Below, one piece after another: positions 18,569 to 27,448 of a stretch of DNA of 64,000 nt (the first letter of the stretch is position 1; every line of letters begins with the position of its first letter). The DNA is taken from positions 62,001 through 126,000 of the forward strand of contig NZ_MTSE01000003.1 of assembly GCF_002154225.1 (NCBI RefSeq), given 5' to 3'. This DNA is from Hymenobacter crusticola. Its GTDB lineage: Bacteria > Bacteroidota > Bacteroidia > Cytophagales > Hymenobacteraceae. Below the pieces are notes generated by a model. The model was not told where the DNA came from, did not search any database, and saw only the letters and a list, made by a program, of their open reading frames with translations. The translations under genes were made by a program, and so were the position numbers.

Positions 18569-18604
18569 AAAGCCGCAGAAGTCTCGTTACTTCTGCGGCT
18601 TTTT
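18569..18604 (+). terminator. Rho-independent terminator after the VWA gene
   Basis: A 14-bp perfect stem (18569-18582 with 18589-18602), a 6-base loop and a following T-run. It separates the VWA gene from the TlpA-like gene only 25 bases further on. Confidence 0.85.
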
Positions 18605-18628
18605 GTTTATATCCTTATCTACCTAGCT

Positions 18629-20110
18629 ATGCGTAACTTATTGTTAATTCTTGTGGCTGCGTTGACGGCCTGCTCTACTGCTAAGCCGCCTGTTAGAACG
18701 CAGACGACAGCACCCGTTAAGCCTGCCCCGCCTTCTACTATCGTTGTCACGGGACAAATTCTACATGCACGCAAAGGTGATTCTGTGTGGGTGGCGCGAA
18801 AAGGAATTCAGATCCCTGAGATCAAGATGGCTTTGCTAGATGACGAAGGCAAATTTAGATTAGTCTTGCAAGGAGTAAATAGCTTCGTTGATGGACAATT
18901 CAACGGGCCTGGCAACTGCTCGATGATTGTTTTTCTTCAGCCAGGTGATTCGGTGAATGTGAAAGCCGACAGTCGGTTTTTTTACAAAACAGTTACTTTT
19001 TCGGGCCGTGGCAGCTTTGCCAACAATTACCTAGCTCAAACACATCTACGCTTCGATAATAGCCGTGATTCTCTTCCAGAGAGATTATGCATTAAAGACT
19101 TACCAGCTGAGTACAAACGTAAAGTTGATGTACGGCGGCAGCAACAGCTTGAGTTCATGAATAGTTATGGTGTCCGCGAGCCCTTACCTACTGAGTTTGT
19201 TCGTATTCGTCAACAAGTATTAGATCTACAACGGGCCAGTTCTTTGTTGAACTATGTGCACTATGTAAAGTACACCACAAAACGGTCCCCTACATTACCT
19301 GCCGACTTTCTCGATCCACTTAATAAGTTGCCATTATCATCCCTTAGCTATGGCAGTGAGTTAAGTATAAGGCTAGCTACAGGGGATTTGATAGAGGCGT
19401 ATCAATATGCACAGTTGCTGCCGCCAAATGGGTTATTACCTGCTGAGGCAAGTGCCGCCGAACGAATTTTTGCTCAAGCTACCGTTGATTTTGGTGACAC
19501 CCAGACGCGTGACCAAGTGATAGGTGACATGCTCCACAACCAATTACGAAGACACTTAGTGACTAACCAGCAGGCGGCCTTTGCTATGCTAGCCTTATTT
19601 AAAATACACAACCGTGATTCTACAGCTGCGAGACGTGTACGTTACGTCCTGAAAGCCTCTGCAAATTTGCATCTCGGCGACCTAGCTCCAGCCTTCAGCC
19701 TACAAGATGCTAGCGGCAAGCGCGTGTCGTTGCAGGATTTTCGCGGCGAAGTCGTGTACCTCGACTTTTGGTACAGCAGCTGCGCGCCGTGCATCGCCGA
19801 AGCACCCGCGGCCGTGAAGCTGAAAAAGCAATTTCTGGGCAAGGATGTGGTGTTCCTCTACATCTCCGTCGACCGCAAAGCCGACGATTGGCAGAAAGCT
19901 CTGGTCCGCCACCCGCTCACCGGCCCAAACAGCGTCCATCTCATCGACCCCGGCGGGTACAAAGCCTCGGCAAACTATGGGGTAGGAGGCTTTCCGAGTT
20001 ACTGGATTATCGGCCGCGACGGCAAGATTCGGCAGGGCTCAGCGCCACGCCCATCAGCCGGAAAGGAGACGGTGGTGGCACTCGAACAGGCCCTGGCGCA
20101 ACGGCCGTAA
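18629..20110 (+). CDS. TlpA-like thioredoxin-fold lipoprotein
   Basis: A 493-residue protein. 'LLILVAALTACSTAK' is an SPII lipoprotein signal. Residues about 40-130 look like the DUF4369-type beta-sandwich common in Bacteroidota TlpA proteins. The C-terminal 150 residues are a redoxin domain with active-site CAPC at 385-388, 'VVFLYISVDRK' and 'GVGGFPSYWII' (cis-Pro). It probably reduces or oxidises cysteines on periplasmic proteins. The gene is mosaic: 19201-19260 is 40% GC while 19861-19920 is 63% by my count, so the front part has a different base history. Confidence 0.85.
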   Translation: MRNLLLILVAALTACSTAKPPVRTQTTAPVKPAPPSTIVVTGQILHARKGDSVWVARKGIQIPEIKMALLDDEGKFRLVLQGVNSFVDGQFNGPGNCSMIVFLQPGDSVNVKADSRFFYKTVTFSGRGSFANNYLAQTHLRFDNSRDSLPERLCIKDLPAEYKRKVDVRRQQQLEFMNSYGVREPLPTEFVRIRQQVLDLQRASSLLNYVHYVKYTTKRSPTLPADFLDPLNKLPLSSLSYGSELSIRLATGDLIEAYQYAQLLPPNGLLPAEASAAERIFAQATVDFGDTQTRDQVIGDMLHNQLRRHLVTNQQAAFAMLALFKIHNRDSTAARRVRYVLKASANLHLGDLAPAFSLQDASGKRVSLQDFRGEVVYLDFWYSSCAPCIAEAPAAVKLKKQFLGKDVVFLYISVDRKADDWQKALVRHPLTGPNSVHLIDPGGYKASANYGVGGFPSYWIIGRDGKIRQGSAPRPSAGKETVVALEQALAQRP

Positions 20111-20150
20111 GTATTGCGGGAAAGTAACAAACAAGGGGAAGTATGCAGCG

Positions 20151-21794
20151 CTACTTGCTAGCGTGTGCTTTCGCCTGGTGCTTCGGACTAGGTTGGGTGC
20201 TAGCTAGCTTAACGGCTTCATACAGATTGACGATGCCGCCAGTGCGGGAGAGCGTGGCAAAATCAACCCGCTCTTTCGTGCCGGGCTTTAGCACCTGCGT
20301 ATGACAAGGCACCGCCGATTGCAGAATAATACGCTTCAAATCGGCGGGGCTGAGTTGGGGGAAGTACGTTTTCAGCACCGCCGCAACCCCAGCTACCGTT
20401 GGCGCGGCCATGCTAGTACCGCTCAAAGGCCCATAGGCACTGCTAGGCACCGTCGACATGATTTCCACGCCGGGGGCAAACACGTCAACTGATTGGCGGC
20501 CGTAGTTGGAAAAAGGAGCTACTAGGTGCTCGTCGTTGGCGCGGGCGTTGGCTCCTACGGTTATCAGGTTCGGGATTTGCTGGCCATTGAGGTAGCGGCC
20601 CTGAGGATACTGAACGGTCTGGTCGGTGTCGAGGTGGTCGTTGCCGGCGGCGTGCACGAGCAGCACGCCCTTGGTGTTGGCGTAGCGCATGGCCTCATCT
20701 ACGGCGGCTTTCTCCGGCGAAAAGTATTTGCCAAAGCTCATGCTGATAACCTTGGCGCCATTGTCGACGGCATACCGGATGGCGTTGGCCACATCCTTGT
20801 CGCGCTCATCTCCATCGGGGATGCAGCGCACGGACAGGAGGCGCACGTGGTCCGCAACGCCTTTCCCACCTAGCTCGTTGGTGCGGTCGGCCGCGATGAT
20901 GCCCGCGCAGTGCGTGCCGTGCTTGGTTCCATGGTCAGCGAGGCTGGTGGCTAGGTCAGCGTTGCCGTAGGCTCGTTCGCGAAGATCCTGAATATGGTCG
21001 CCGATGATGGGGCGCGGATCATAAGCCAGATTATAGGCGTAATCCAGCCGATCTTTCAGTTCAGCGTTGTAATGGCGGTAGTAGTTCAGCACGGAGTCGG
21101 CGTTGGGCTGATGCATCCGGCTCGTAATGCGGTAGAATAAGCTCGCTAGCTTGGTCAGGGTCGTATCAGCGGAGGGCGAGTGGCGGAGCAAGGCGGAGTC
21201 GAGTACTGGTACGCCGTATGCTTTCTTGAGCGTGGCGGTGTTGGCTATGTCTTCGGCTAGCTGCTGCGAATCGCGCTGGTAGGCGGTTTCGGCTTCGGCG
21301 CGCTTCGTGGTATAAGCGGCTTTGGCCCGCTCGTACAAACGGAATTCTGTTTGTTGTGCCGCGGGCACCTGGGCTAGGGTCTTGCCTTCATAGCGAGGTC
21401 GCAGGCGGGCGTAGAGGCGCGTTTCCTCTTTCTGATCGTGAAATACATTGCGGCCGTCTTTGCCACCCGTGTAGTTCCAGCCGTACACATCGTCGGCGTA
21501 GCCGTTGTGGTCGTCGTCGCGGCCGTTGCCCGCAATTTCGCGCGGATTGTGCCACAGCACTGCTTTCAAATCGGCGTGCGCCGTATCTACGCCGCCGTCG
21601 ATAACGGCCACGATCAGCGGTTGAGCGGGCGGCCGAATCCCTAGCTGTCGAAGCAGCTCATACGCCCGATCTGTACTAATGCCCATCACGTGGTCGGCGG
21701 TCGGATCGAGGTGGTGCCACTGCGCAACCGGCGTTTGCGCCCGGCTTATGAAGGCGAACAGGCAAGAGCATAGGGTCAGGGATAGACGCTTCAT
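20151..21794 (-). CDS. Secreted S8 (subtilisin-family) serine peptidase with large insertion
   Basis: 547 residues from ATG 21794; a TTG three codons earlier is less likely. A signal peptide ends near 'AFISRAQ'. The triad is intact: Asp66 in VIDGGVD, His292 in HGTHCAGI and Ser461 in SGTSMAAP. About 200 residues separate Asp and His, far more than in subtilisin, and include a helical Lys/Glu/Ala-rich stretch. There is no T9SS C-terminal domain, and the protein ends shortly after the catalytic domain. It is probably periplasmic or outer-surface. It is convergent with the TlpA-like gene. Confidence 0.92.
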   Translation of the reverse strand: MKRLSLTLCSCLFAFISRAQTPVAQWHHLDPTADHVMGISTDRAYELLRQLGIRPPAQPLIVAVIDGGVDTAHADLKAVLWHNPREIAGNGRDDDHNGYADDVYGWNYTGGKDGRNVFHDQKEETRLYARLRPRYEGKTLAQVPAAQQTEFRLYERAKAAYTTKRAEAETAYQRDSQQLAEDIANTATLKKAYGVPVLDSALLRHSPSADTTLTKLASLFYRITSRMHQPNADSVLNYYRHYNAELKDRLDYAYNLAYDPRPIIGDHIQDLRERAYGNADLATSLADHGTKHGTHCAGIIAADRTNELGGKGVADHVRLLSVRCIPDGDERDKDVANAIRYAVDNGAKVISMSFGKYFSPEKAAVDEAMRYANTKGVLLVHAAGNDHLDTDQTVQYPQGRYLNGQQIPNLITVGANARANDEHLVAPFSNYGRQSVDVFAPGVEIMSTVPSSAYGPLSGTSMAAPTVAGVAAVLKTYFPQLSPADLKRIILQSAVPCHTQVLKPGTKERVDFATLSRTGGIVNLYEAVKLASTQPSPKHQAKAHASK

Positions 21795-21868
21795 AGGAGG
21801 CAATAAAGAAATCAGAAACCTAGGTCAGTTGATGATCCTTTGACAACGATAAAATAGACTAGCGCTTT

Positions 21869-22840
21869 CTACTTAACTGCCACGGTGCCTTGATCTTCCG
21901 GGGTGGCGTTCTTGATTTTAGGAATAGTTTGAAGATAAGCGAAAATGGCCGCCGCGTCTTCGTCGCTCATAGTCGAATATTTCGGCATGGGCGCACGCAA
22001 AGGTCCGTTGGGCGACATCCCGAACTTCACTGCTTTTGAGAAGTCGCCCGCGTTCCAGTGGCCAATGCCGGTTTCGGGGTCGCCGGTGAGGTTGCGCGAT
22101 ACGATGTCTTTGCCGTTAGCGTCCAGGAAGTGGTTGCCGCCCCCTAGGTAGCCCTCCGATTTTTCGGGTTCGAGGGCGTTATTGGTTTTAAAATCCTTGC
22201 TGTGGCAGTCGTAACACTGGTAGCGGCCTACGATGAGGTAGCGGCCGTACGCTAGCTGGTCGGTGGCGACAGGTGCTACCACGGGCTGCGTGGGCATGGG
22301 CGTTGGCTTCATCACGGTGTTCGCCAATGCTTTAACTAGCAAGCTAGGTTCTTGCGCGTGAGTGGGCGCTGGGTCGGCCTTCACCCACGAGTGGTCGGAG
22401 CGCAGGAAGGCCACAATGCTGTTCACGTCTTCATCCGACATATGCACGAAGTGCGGCATAATGATGCGGTAGCGCCCATCGCGCCCAATACCGGTGCGTA
22501 GGAGCGTAATAACCTCGCCATCCGTCCAGTTGCCGATGCCATGGTCTTTATCCTGGGTGATATTAGCCGAATAGAGCTTCCCAAATTCCTGGGGAACATC
22601 CAGCATTTGCTGGCCTGAAAGCCGGTTTGTCTGCTTGTTTAGGTGGCAGTCGGTGCAACTCGCCAGCACGAGCGAACGGCCCATTTCTAGGCGCTCTGGC
22701 GTGGCGGCCACGGCCATGGTGGGCGTTGGGGGCTTCTCGTAGGAGGGAATACCGCGCGCCTGCACCCATACAACAAAACCAACGACCGCGAGTACCACGA
22801 TACCGAGCGCCGTGCCTAGTACTTTGAAGAATTTTTTCAT
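21869..22840 (-). CDS. Dihaem cytochrome c, membrane anchored
   Basis: A 323-residue protein. Residues about 8-26 form a single transmembrane anchor with the rest periplasmic. Two haem c attachment sites are present, CTDCH at 62-66 and CYDCH at 209-213, each in its own cytochrome c domain with Met-containing axial-ligand regions ('IMPHFVHMSDED' and 'MPKYSTMSDED'). It is therefore a tandem two-domain electron carrier, similar to cytochrome subunits of periplasmic dehydrogenases. It starts at ATG 22840. Its redox partner is not in the window. Confidence 0.93.
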   Translation of the reverse strand: MKKFFKVLGTALGIVVLAVVGFVVWVQARGIPSYEKPPTPTMAVAATPERLEMGRSLVLASCTDCHLNKQTNRLSGQQMLDVPQEFGKLYSANITQDKDHGIGNWTDGEVITLLRTGIGRDGRYRIIMPHFVHMSDEDVNSIVAFLRSDHSWVKADPAPTHAQEPSLLVKALANTVMKPTPMPTQPVVAPVATDQLAYGRYLIVGRYQCYDCHSKDFKTNNALEPEKSEGYLGGGNHFLDANGKDIVSRNLTGDPETGIGHWNAGDFSKAVKFGMSPNGPLRAPMPKYSTMSDEDAAAIFAYLQTIPKIKNATPEDQGTVAVK

Positions 22841-23082
22841 GCAGTATTGGAGCTAAGTTTTTCAGCTACAATACTATAGGTTCCGTATGCCTACTGCAAC
22901 CGGCAGGCATCACATATGTATGTGAGTGGCGCAGATTGGTAAGTGAACAACAAAAGCTAGGATTTTCACCTGTTCACCGTTCTTGCCGCCGAACCAATGA
23001 TGGGGTTAGACAGTTATTTCATAGTTGTCTGCTTCCTGACCTTTGCTCATCTTTCCATCTGGCAGACTACCTTCCCTCTTAT

Positions 23083-24609
23083 ATGACCCCAACCAACATC
23101 CGTACCCTAGGCGAACTGAAGAAGTCCGGCTATCAGCCCCGCTCGGTGAAGCAGGAACTACGCGACAACCTGATTGCCAAGCTCCAGCGCAAAGAAGAAG
23201 TGTTTCCGGGCATTTACGGCTACGAAGAAACCGTCATTCCTGACTTGCAGCGCGCTATTTTGAGCATGCACCACATCAACCTGCTTGGCTTGCGTGGGCA
23301 GGCCAAGACCCGCATCGCCCGCCTGATGGTGGACCTGCTCGACGAATATATTCCGGTGGTGGAAGGCTCGGAACTAAACGACGATCCGCTACAACCGCTG
23401 TCTATTTACGCCAAAAACCTTATTGCCGAGAAAGGCGACGCGACGCCCGTATCGTGGCTGCACCGCTCGGACCGCTACACCGAAAAGCTGGCTACCCCCG
23501 ACGTGTCGGTAGCTGACCTGATCGGCGATGCTGACCCCATTAAAGCGGCTACGCTAAAGCTGCCGTACTCCGATGAGCGCGTGATTCACTTCGGCCTGAT
23601 ACCTAGGTCGCACCGTGGCATCTTCGTGATCAACGAGTTGCCCGACTTGCAGGCCCGCATTCAGGTGTCGCTGTTCAATATCTTACAAGAAGGCGACATC
23701 CAGATTCGCGGTTTCAAGGTGCGCTTGCCGCTGGACATTCAATTTGTGTTCACCGCCAACCCCGAGGACTACACCAACCGTGGCTCCATCGTGACGCCGC
23801 TCAAGGACCGCATCGACTCCCAGATTATCACGCACTATCCCAAGTCGATTGAGATTGGCAAGCGCATCACCAAGCAAGAAGCTCGCATTAAAGAAGAGCA
23901 GAAAGGCATGGTGACCACCAACGAAATCGTGAGCGACCTAGTGGAGCAGGTAGCCGTGGAAGCCCGCGGTTCTGAGTTTGTAGACGCCAAAAGCGGCGTG
24001 TCGGCTCGCTTAACCATTGCCGCTTACGAAAGCTTGATCAGCGCCGCTGAGCGCCGTGCGCTGATCAACGGGGAGAAGAAAACGTATATCCGTATCGCCG
24101 ATTTTCTGGCTGCCGTGCCTGCCCTTACGGGTAAAGTGGAGCTGGTGTACGAAGGTGAGCAGGAGGGAGCCGGCATTGTGGCCGAAAAGCTCATGGGCAA
24201 GGCTATCCGCACCCTGTTCCTGAACTACTTCCCTGATCCCGACAAGCAGAAGAAAAAGAAGAACATTCCGAACCCGTATAAGGAGGTGCAGGACTGGTTT
24301 GGCGCTGGCAACACCGTCGACGTGCTCAATGATGGCTCCGATAAGGACTACCAAAAGGCCCTCGACCAGGTGCCCGGTCTGCGCAACATCGTCACGTTCC
24401 TGCATCCCAACGAGGACAAGGAGACAACGTACTTCCTAATGGAGTTCTGCCTGCACGGCTTGGCCGAACACAGCCTGATCTCGCGCAACCGCGTGACGGC
24501 CGGCACCCAGTTCAAAGACCTACTCAGCTCGATGTTCACCATGCCTAGCTTCGGCGGCGACGATGACGACGAGGATGAGGACGAGAAGCCCCGCGGCCGT
24601 CGTCGGTAA
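23083..24609 (+). CDS. MoxR/Mg-chelatase-like AAA+ ATPase
   Basis: 508 residues from ATG 23083; an upstream frame to 22936 has a nonsensical N-terminus. The Walker A is GLRGQAKT at 69-76, the Walker B region 'GIFVINELPDL', and 'FVFTANPEDYTNRGSI' gives sensor 1, as in ChlI/MoxR ATPases. The C-terminus is a highly acidic stretch followed by Arg-rich residues. It is cytoplasmic. Its likely partner is the VWA protein at 17425; such pairs act as chaperone or chelatase machines. Here the two are split by three unrelated genes. A bidirectional terminator follows. Confidence 0.88.
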   Translation: MTPTNIRTLGELKKSGYQPRSVKQELRDNLIAKLQRKEEVFPGIYGYEETVIPDLQRAILSMHHINLLGLRGQAKTRIARLMVDLLDEYIPVVEGSELNDDPLQPLSIYAKNLIAEKGDATPVSWLHRSDRYTEKLATPDVSVADLIGDADPIKAATLKLPYSDERVIHFGLIPRSHRGIFVINELPDLQARIQVSLFNILQEGDIQIRGFKVRLPLDIQFVFTANPEDYTNRGSIVTPLKDRIDSQIITHYPKSIEIGKRITKQEARIKEEQKGMVTTNEIVSDLVEQVAVEARGSEFVDAKSGVSARLTIAAYESLISAAERRALINGEKKTYIRIADFLAAVPALTGKVELVYEGEQEGAGIVAEKLMGKAIRTLFLNYFPDPDKQKKKKNIPNPYKEVQDWFGAGNTVDVLNDGSDKDYQKALDQVPGLRNIVTFLHPNEDKETTYFLMEFCLHGLAEHSLISRNRVTAGTQFKDLLSSMFTMPSFGGDDDDEDEDEKPRGRRR

Positions 24610-24627
24610 GTGGTCAGTGCCTTTATC

Positions 24628-24665
24628 AAAATGCCCCACGCGCCGGAAGGTGCGTGGGGCATTTT
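24628..24665. terminator. Bidirectional terminator
   Basis: A 14-bp perfect stem (24628-24641 with 24652-24665) flanked by A-run and T-run, between convergent genes. It can end transcripts from both sides. Confidence 0.88.
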
Positions 24666-24698
24666 GGTTTCGCTTGGGGATTAATAACGAGCTTAGTG

Positions 24699-24980
24699 CT
24701 AGCTTTTAGCTTCGAGCTTCCGGCCTTTTAGATTCTGTTGGGCGCCCTTCAGTTGATACTTCAGGGCTTTAAGACGGTCTTTCTCCGCATCAACGCGTGA
24801 TTTGGCATCGTCAACGAGGCGCTCCTGATCACCCACTTGGCTTTTCAAGGATTCTACCCGTTGTGCTTGTGCAGCTACAGCAGGGTTTTCAGAATTGACA
24901 TCGGAGCGGAACAAAGAGCAGCTTTGCAGGCTAGCTCCAAAAAATACGAGTGCAAGGATAGGTGTTTTTCTAAGCATCAT
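24699..24980 (-). CDS. Small coiled-coil lipoprotein
   Basis: 93 residues. 'LALVFFGASLQSCSLF' is an SPII signal with the lipobox cysteine at 21. Residues about 35-90 are almost entirely charged/Ala/Leu with heptad spacing, predicted as one coiled coil, reminiscent of Lpp-type proteins although no family was recognised. The start could be ATG 24980 or ATG 24977. It is probably an envelope spacer or structural lipoprotein, by inference. Confidence 0.72.
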   Translation of the reverse strand: MMLRKTPILALVFFGASLQSCSLFRSDVNSENPAVAAQAQRVESLKSQVGDQERLVDDAKSRVDAEKDRLKALKYQLKGAQQNLKGRKLEAKS

Positions 24981-25041
24981 TTCAGGCTATATAGTCTACT
25001 GATACTTACGCGTTTCACTAGCTCAAGTTCCTAATAAAGAG

Positions 25042-25076
25042 AAAAACCCCGCTGGAAGCATGCCAGCGGGGTTTTT
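25042..25076 (-). terminator. Terminator after the cyclophilin gene
   Basis: A 14-bp stem (25042-25055 with 25063-25076) with A/T runs on both sides. It lies 26 bases beyond the cyclophilin stop codon on the minus strand. Confidence 0.87.
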
Positions 25077-25101
25077 AGGAGGTGCTAGTGAGAAACCAGA
25101 C

Positions 25102-25560
25102 CTAGCTTTCGCTTACGACGATCTTCTCAATTTCATCGTTCTGACGGATCTGATCAATCACGTCTTCGCCTTCTACCACTTTACCGAACACCGTGTGTAC
25201 CCGGTCGAGGTGAGCGGTGTTCTGGCGGTTGTGCACGATGAAGAACTGTGAGCCACCGGTGTCTTTGCCAGCGTGCGCCATGCTAATCACGCCGCGGTCG
25301 TGGTACTGGTTGTTGCCCGAGGTTTCGCATTTGATTTTGTAGCCGGGGCCACCCGTGCCTGGCATGCCTTTCGCGTCGGGCTTGGTATTCGGGTCGCCGC
25401 CCTGAATCATGAAGTTCGGGATGACACGGTGAAACTTAGTGCCGTCGTAGAAGCCTTTTTGGGCTAGGTCGGTGAAGTTCTTAACGGTGTTCGGAGCGTC
25501 CTCTTCGAAGAACTCCAGCTTCATTACGCCTTTGCTGGTGTGAATTTCAGCGGTTTTCAT
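25102..25560 (-). CDS. Cyclophilin-type peptidyl-prolyl isomerase
   Basis: 152 residues from ATG 25560. Cyclophilin hallmarks are clear: 'FHRVIPNFMIQGGDP' (catalytic Arg and hydrophobic pocket), 'ISMAHAGKDTGGSQFFI' and 'HLDRVHTVFGKVVEG'. It catalyses cis-trans isomerisation of Xaa-Pro bonds. No signal peptide is seen, so it is cytoplasmic. A longer frame to 25632 is rejected because a -7 element (25620-25627) lies inside it. It is followed by its own terminator. Confidence 0.95.
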   Translation of the reverse strand: MKTAEIHTSKGVMKLEFFEEDAPNTVKNFTDLAQKGFYDGTKFHRVIPNFMIQGGDPNTKPDAKGMPGTGGPGYKIKCETSGNNQYHDRGVISMAHAGKDTGGSQFFIVHNRQNTAHLDRVHTVFGKVVEGEDVIDQIRQNDEIEKIVVSES

Positions 25561-25619
25561 GTCTAGAAAGTTGTAGGTGGGAGAAGTAGAATTTCCGCGC
25601 TTAACCAACGGAAACGGGG

Positions 25620-25627
25620 CAAAGGTA
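25620..25627 (-). promoter_or_regulatory. Candidate -7 element TACCTTTG (minus strand)
   Basis: Exact TAnnTTTG match on the minus strand, 59 bases before the cyclophilin ATG. It supports the short start for that gene. No -33 TTG at the usual spacing. Confidence 0.45.
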
Positions 25628-25755
25628 ACCAATTCGGCTAGCCCACGGCATCCAGAAGTGCGGTAGGTGCGTAGGTTGCGGCAGGAGCAGAGGCGTCTTA
25701 CTTTCGCCTGTTACTTACGTACCCCCTTATTCAGCTTGCCAACTCCCCTTTTTCC

Positions 25756-26397
25756 ATGAAGCAGACCTTTCGCACTACGTCTTATTTCCTGCTCGGTGCG
25801 AGCATCTTAGCCACCACCCTCGCTAGCTGCGGCGGCGACAACAAAGGCGCCGACACCACAGCACAGGAGCCCGGTTCTACCATGAGTGTGGCCGACTCGG
25901 CCAATATGCCCACTGATTCCGCCCGCATGGGCAAAGCCGACGGGGTAATGGTTGATGGCGTAGCCATGACGCCCGACAGAAGCATTGTGCAGAATGCCGT
26001 GCAAGCCCAAGGCATGACCACGTTGGTAAAAGCCGTACAAGCGGCTGGCCTCGATGGTACGCTGAGCGGCGCCGGGCCTTACACCGTGTTTGCGCCTACC
26101 AACGCCGCCTTCGATAAGTTGCCCAAAGGAGCTCTGGCTGGCCTTATGCGCCCCGAAAGCAAAGACAAGCTCAAAGGCCTGCTAACCTACCACGTCATTG
26201 CTAGCCGCTTGCTGGCCGCTGACCTGCGCGATGGGCAGGAGCTGACGACCGTGAACGGCGAGAAAATCAAAGTGGCAGTGAAGGATGGCAAAGTGATGAT
26301 CAACAATGCCACTGTAACCACGCCCGACGTCGTGTCTAGCAACGGCGTCACGCACATCATCGACACGGTATTGATGCCACCGGCTGAAACGGAGTAG
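25756..26397 (+). CDS. Fasciclin (FAS1) domain lipoprotein
   Basis: 213 residues. An SPII signal ends in 'LASCGG' (lipobox). After a Thr/Ser/Asp-rich linker to about residue 70, one FAS1 domain follows with the two typical boxes: 'TVFAPTNAAFDKLP' and 'SNGVTHIIDTVLMPP', plus 'LLTYHVI' between them. FAS1 domains mediate adhesion or surface binding; here it would sit on the outer leaflet or in the periplasm. A strong terminator follows, so it is monocistronic. Confidence 0.93.
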   Translation: MKQTFRTTSYFLLGASILATTLASCGGDNKGADTTAQEPGSTMSVADSANMPTDSARMGKADGVMVDGVAMTPDRSIVQNAVQAQGMTTLVKAVQAAGLDGTLSGAGPYTVFAPTNAAFDKLPKGALAGLMRPESKDKLKGLLTYHVIASRLLAADLRDGQELTTVNGEKIKVAVKDGKVMINNATVTTPDVVSSNGVTHIIDTVLMPPAETE

Positions 26398-26416
26398 CTA
26401 GCTCTTTCCTTCCTTA

Positions 26417-26453
26417 CAGACAAGCCCGGCCCAAGAGCCGGGCTTGTCTGTTT
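26417..26453 (+). terminator. Terminator after the fasciclin gene
   Basis: A 14-bp perfect stem (26417-26430 with 26437-26450) with a 6-base loop, then TTT. Placed between convergent genes; the flanking run is short. Confidence 0.75.
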
Positions 26454-26491
26454 CACAGGGTTATAGTTTCTGTTTTGCGTTCCTTGTGGGC

Positions 26492-27388
26492 TTACCCTTG
26501 TTGCCCTAGGCCAGCGTTGTCGGCTGCGAGCTGCGCAAAGCCGGCCCAGTCGATGTTGTCACGACCCCGAGCAACCGTTGCCGAAAGCTGGTCAAAAATG
26601 ATAGTAGCAAAGGGCATGGGCACAATCTGCTCCTGGGCTTCGTGCAAAACCAGCTTTAAATCCTTGCGAATAATACGTGGCTCGGCCCCAACGGGCTGGT
26701 AGTGCTGGCTGGCGATGAGCTGGCCGTAATTTTTGTACACCGGGCAATTGAAGAGAGTGTTGCTGAAAAACTCGTGCACCTGCTGCCGCTCAAGGCCGCT
26801 TTTCTGGGCTAGGGTGTAGGCTTCGGCCATGGCTTCGATGGCAGCACCTAGCATGAAGTTGCCACAGAGCTTAACTAGGTTCGCCGCACCGGGGTCTTCG
26901 CCAAAGTCGTACACGCCCTGACCAAGCGGATCTAAGAACGGGTGGAGCTTTTCCTTCGCACCAGTCGGGCCTGCCGTGGCAAGCCAGAGCTTGCTGGCTT
27001 CGGCTGCGTCGGGCTTACCAAAGACGGGCATGGCTACCAGCACCGAGCCACGCTGCTGGTGGGCTGCGGCGAGACGACGGTTGGTGTCGGGCGCGACTGT
27101 ACTACAGGATACGTGCACTGCTCCTGGCGCGAGGCCGCTGAGCAAACCATCGGGGCCTGTGGTGATGGTGTCCAGCGCCGCGTCATCGGTCACCATCGTG
27201 AAAACGATGGAGGCGTCTTGGGCAGCTTCGGCCGGCGTCGCGGCGACGGTAGCACCTAGCGCTTTCAGCGAATCGGCTTTGCTGGTGGTGCGGTTATACA
27301 CGCTGAGCGAGTGACCTGCTCTGAGCAGGTTCGTGGCCATGGCTACGCCCATGTTGCCGAGACCTAGGAAAGCAATTTGTTCAGCCAT
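26492..27388 (-). CDS. NAD(P)-dependent beta-hydroxyacid dehydrogenase family protein
   Basis: 298 residues. The N-terminus 'IAFLGLGNMGVAMATNLL' is the dinucleotide-binding GxGxxG motif of the 3-hydroxyisobutyrate dehydrogenase / tartronate semialdehyde / glyoxylate reductase family. 'SCSTVAPDTNRRLA' is the substrate loop and 'GAANLVKLCGNFML' holds the catalytic lysine (NxxK pattern). It is cytoplasmic and full length. The exact substrate cannot be settled from sequence; succinic semialdehyde or glyoxylate reductases and imine reductases share this plan. It is monocistronic. Confidence 0.9.
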   Translation of the reverse strand: MAEQIAFLGLGNMGVAMATNLLRAGHSLSVYNRTTSKADSLKALGATVAATPAEAAQDASIVFTMVTDDAALDTITTGPDGLLSGLAPGAVHVSCSTVAPDTNRRLAAAHQQRGSVLVAMPVFGKPDAAEASKLWLATAGPTGAKEKLHPFLDPLGQGVYDFGEDPGAANLVKLCGNFMLGAAIEAMAEAYTLAQKSGLERQQVHEFFSNTLFNCPVYKNYGQLIASQHYQPVGAEPRIIRKDLKLVLHEAQEQIVPMPFATIIFDQLSATVARGRDNIDWAGFAQLAADNAGLGQQG

Positions 27389-27448
27389 AAAAGTTTAGCA
27401 GAAAAGCAAAATGCTCAGTATACGCAGCCTAGAGCTGAACTAGCTAGC

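Noticed and set aside
22936..23082. N-terminal extension of the AAA+ ATPase frame
   Set aside because: The 49 extra residues look random; the protein-like sequence begins at ATG 23083.
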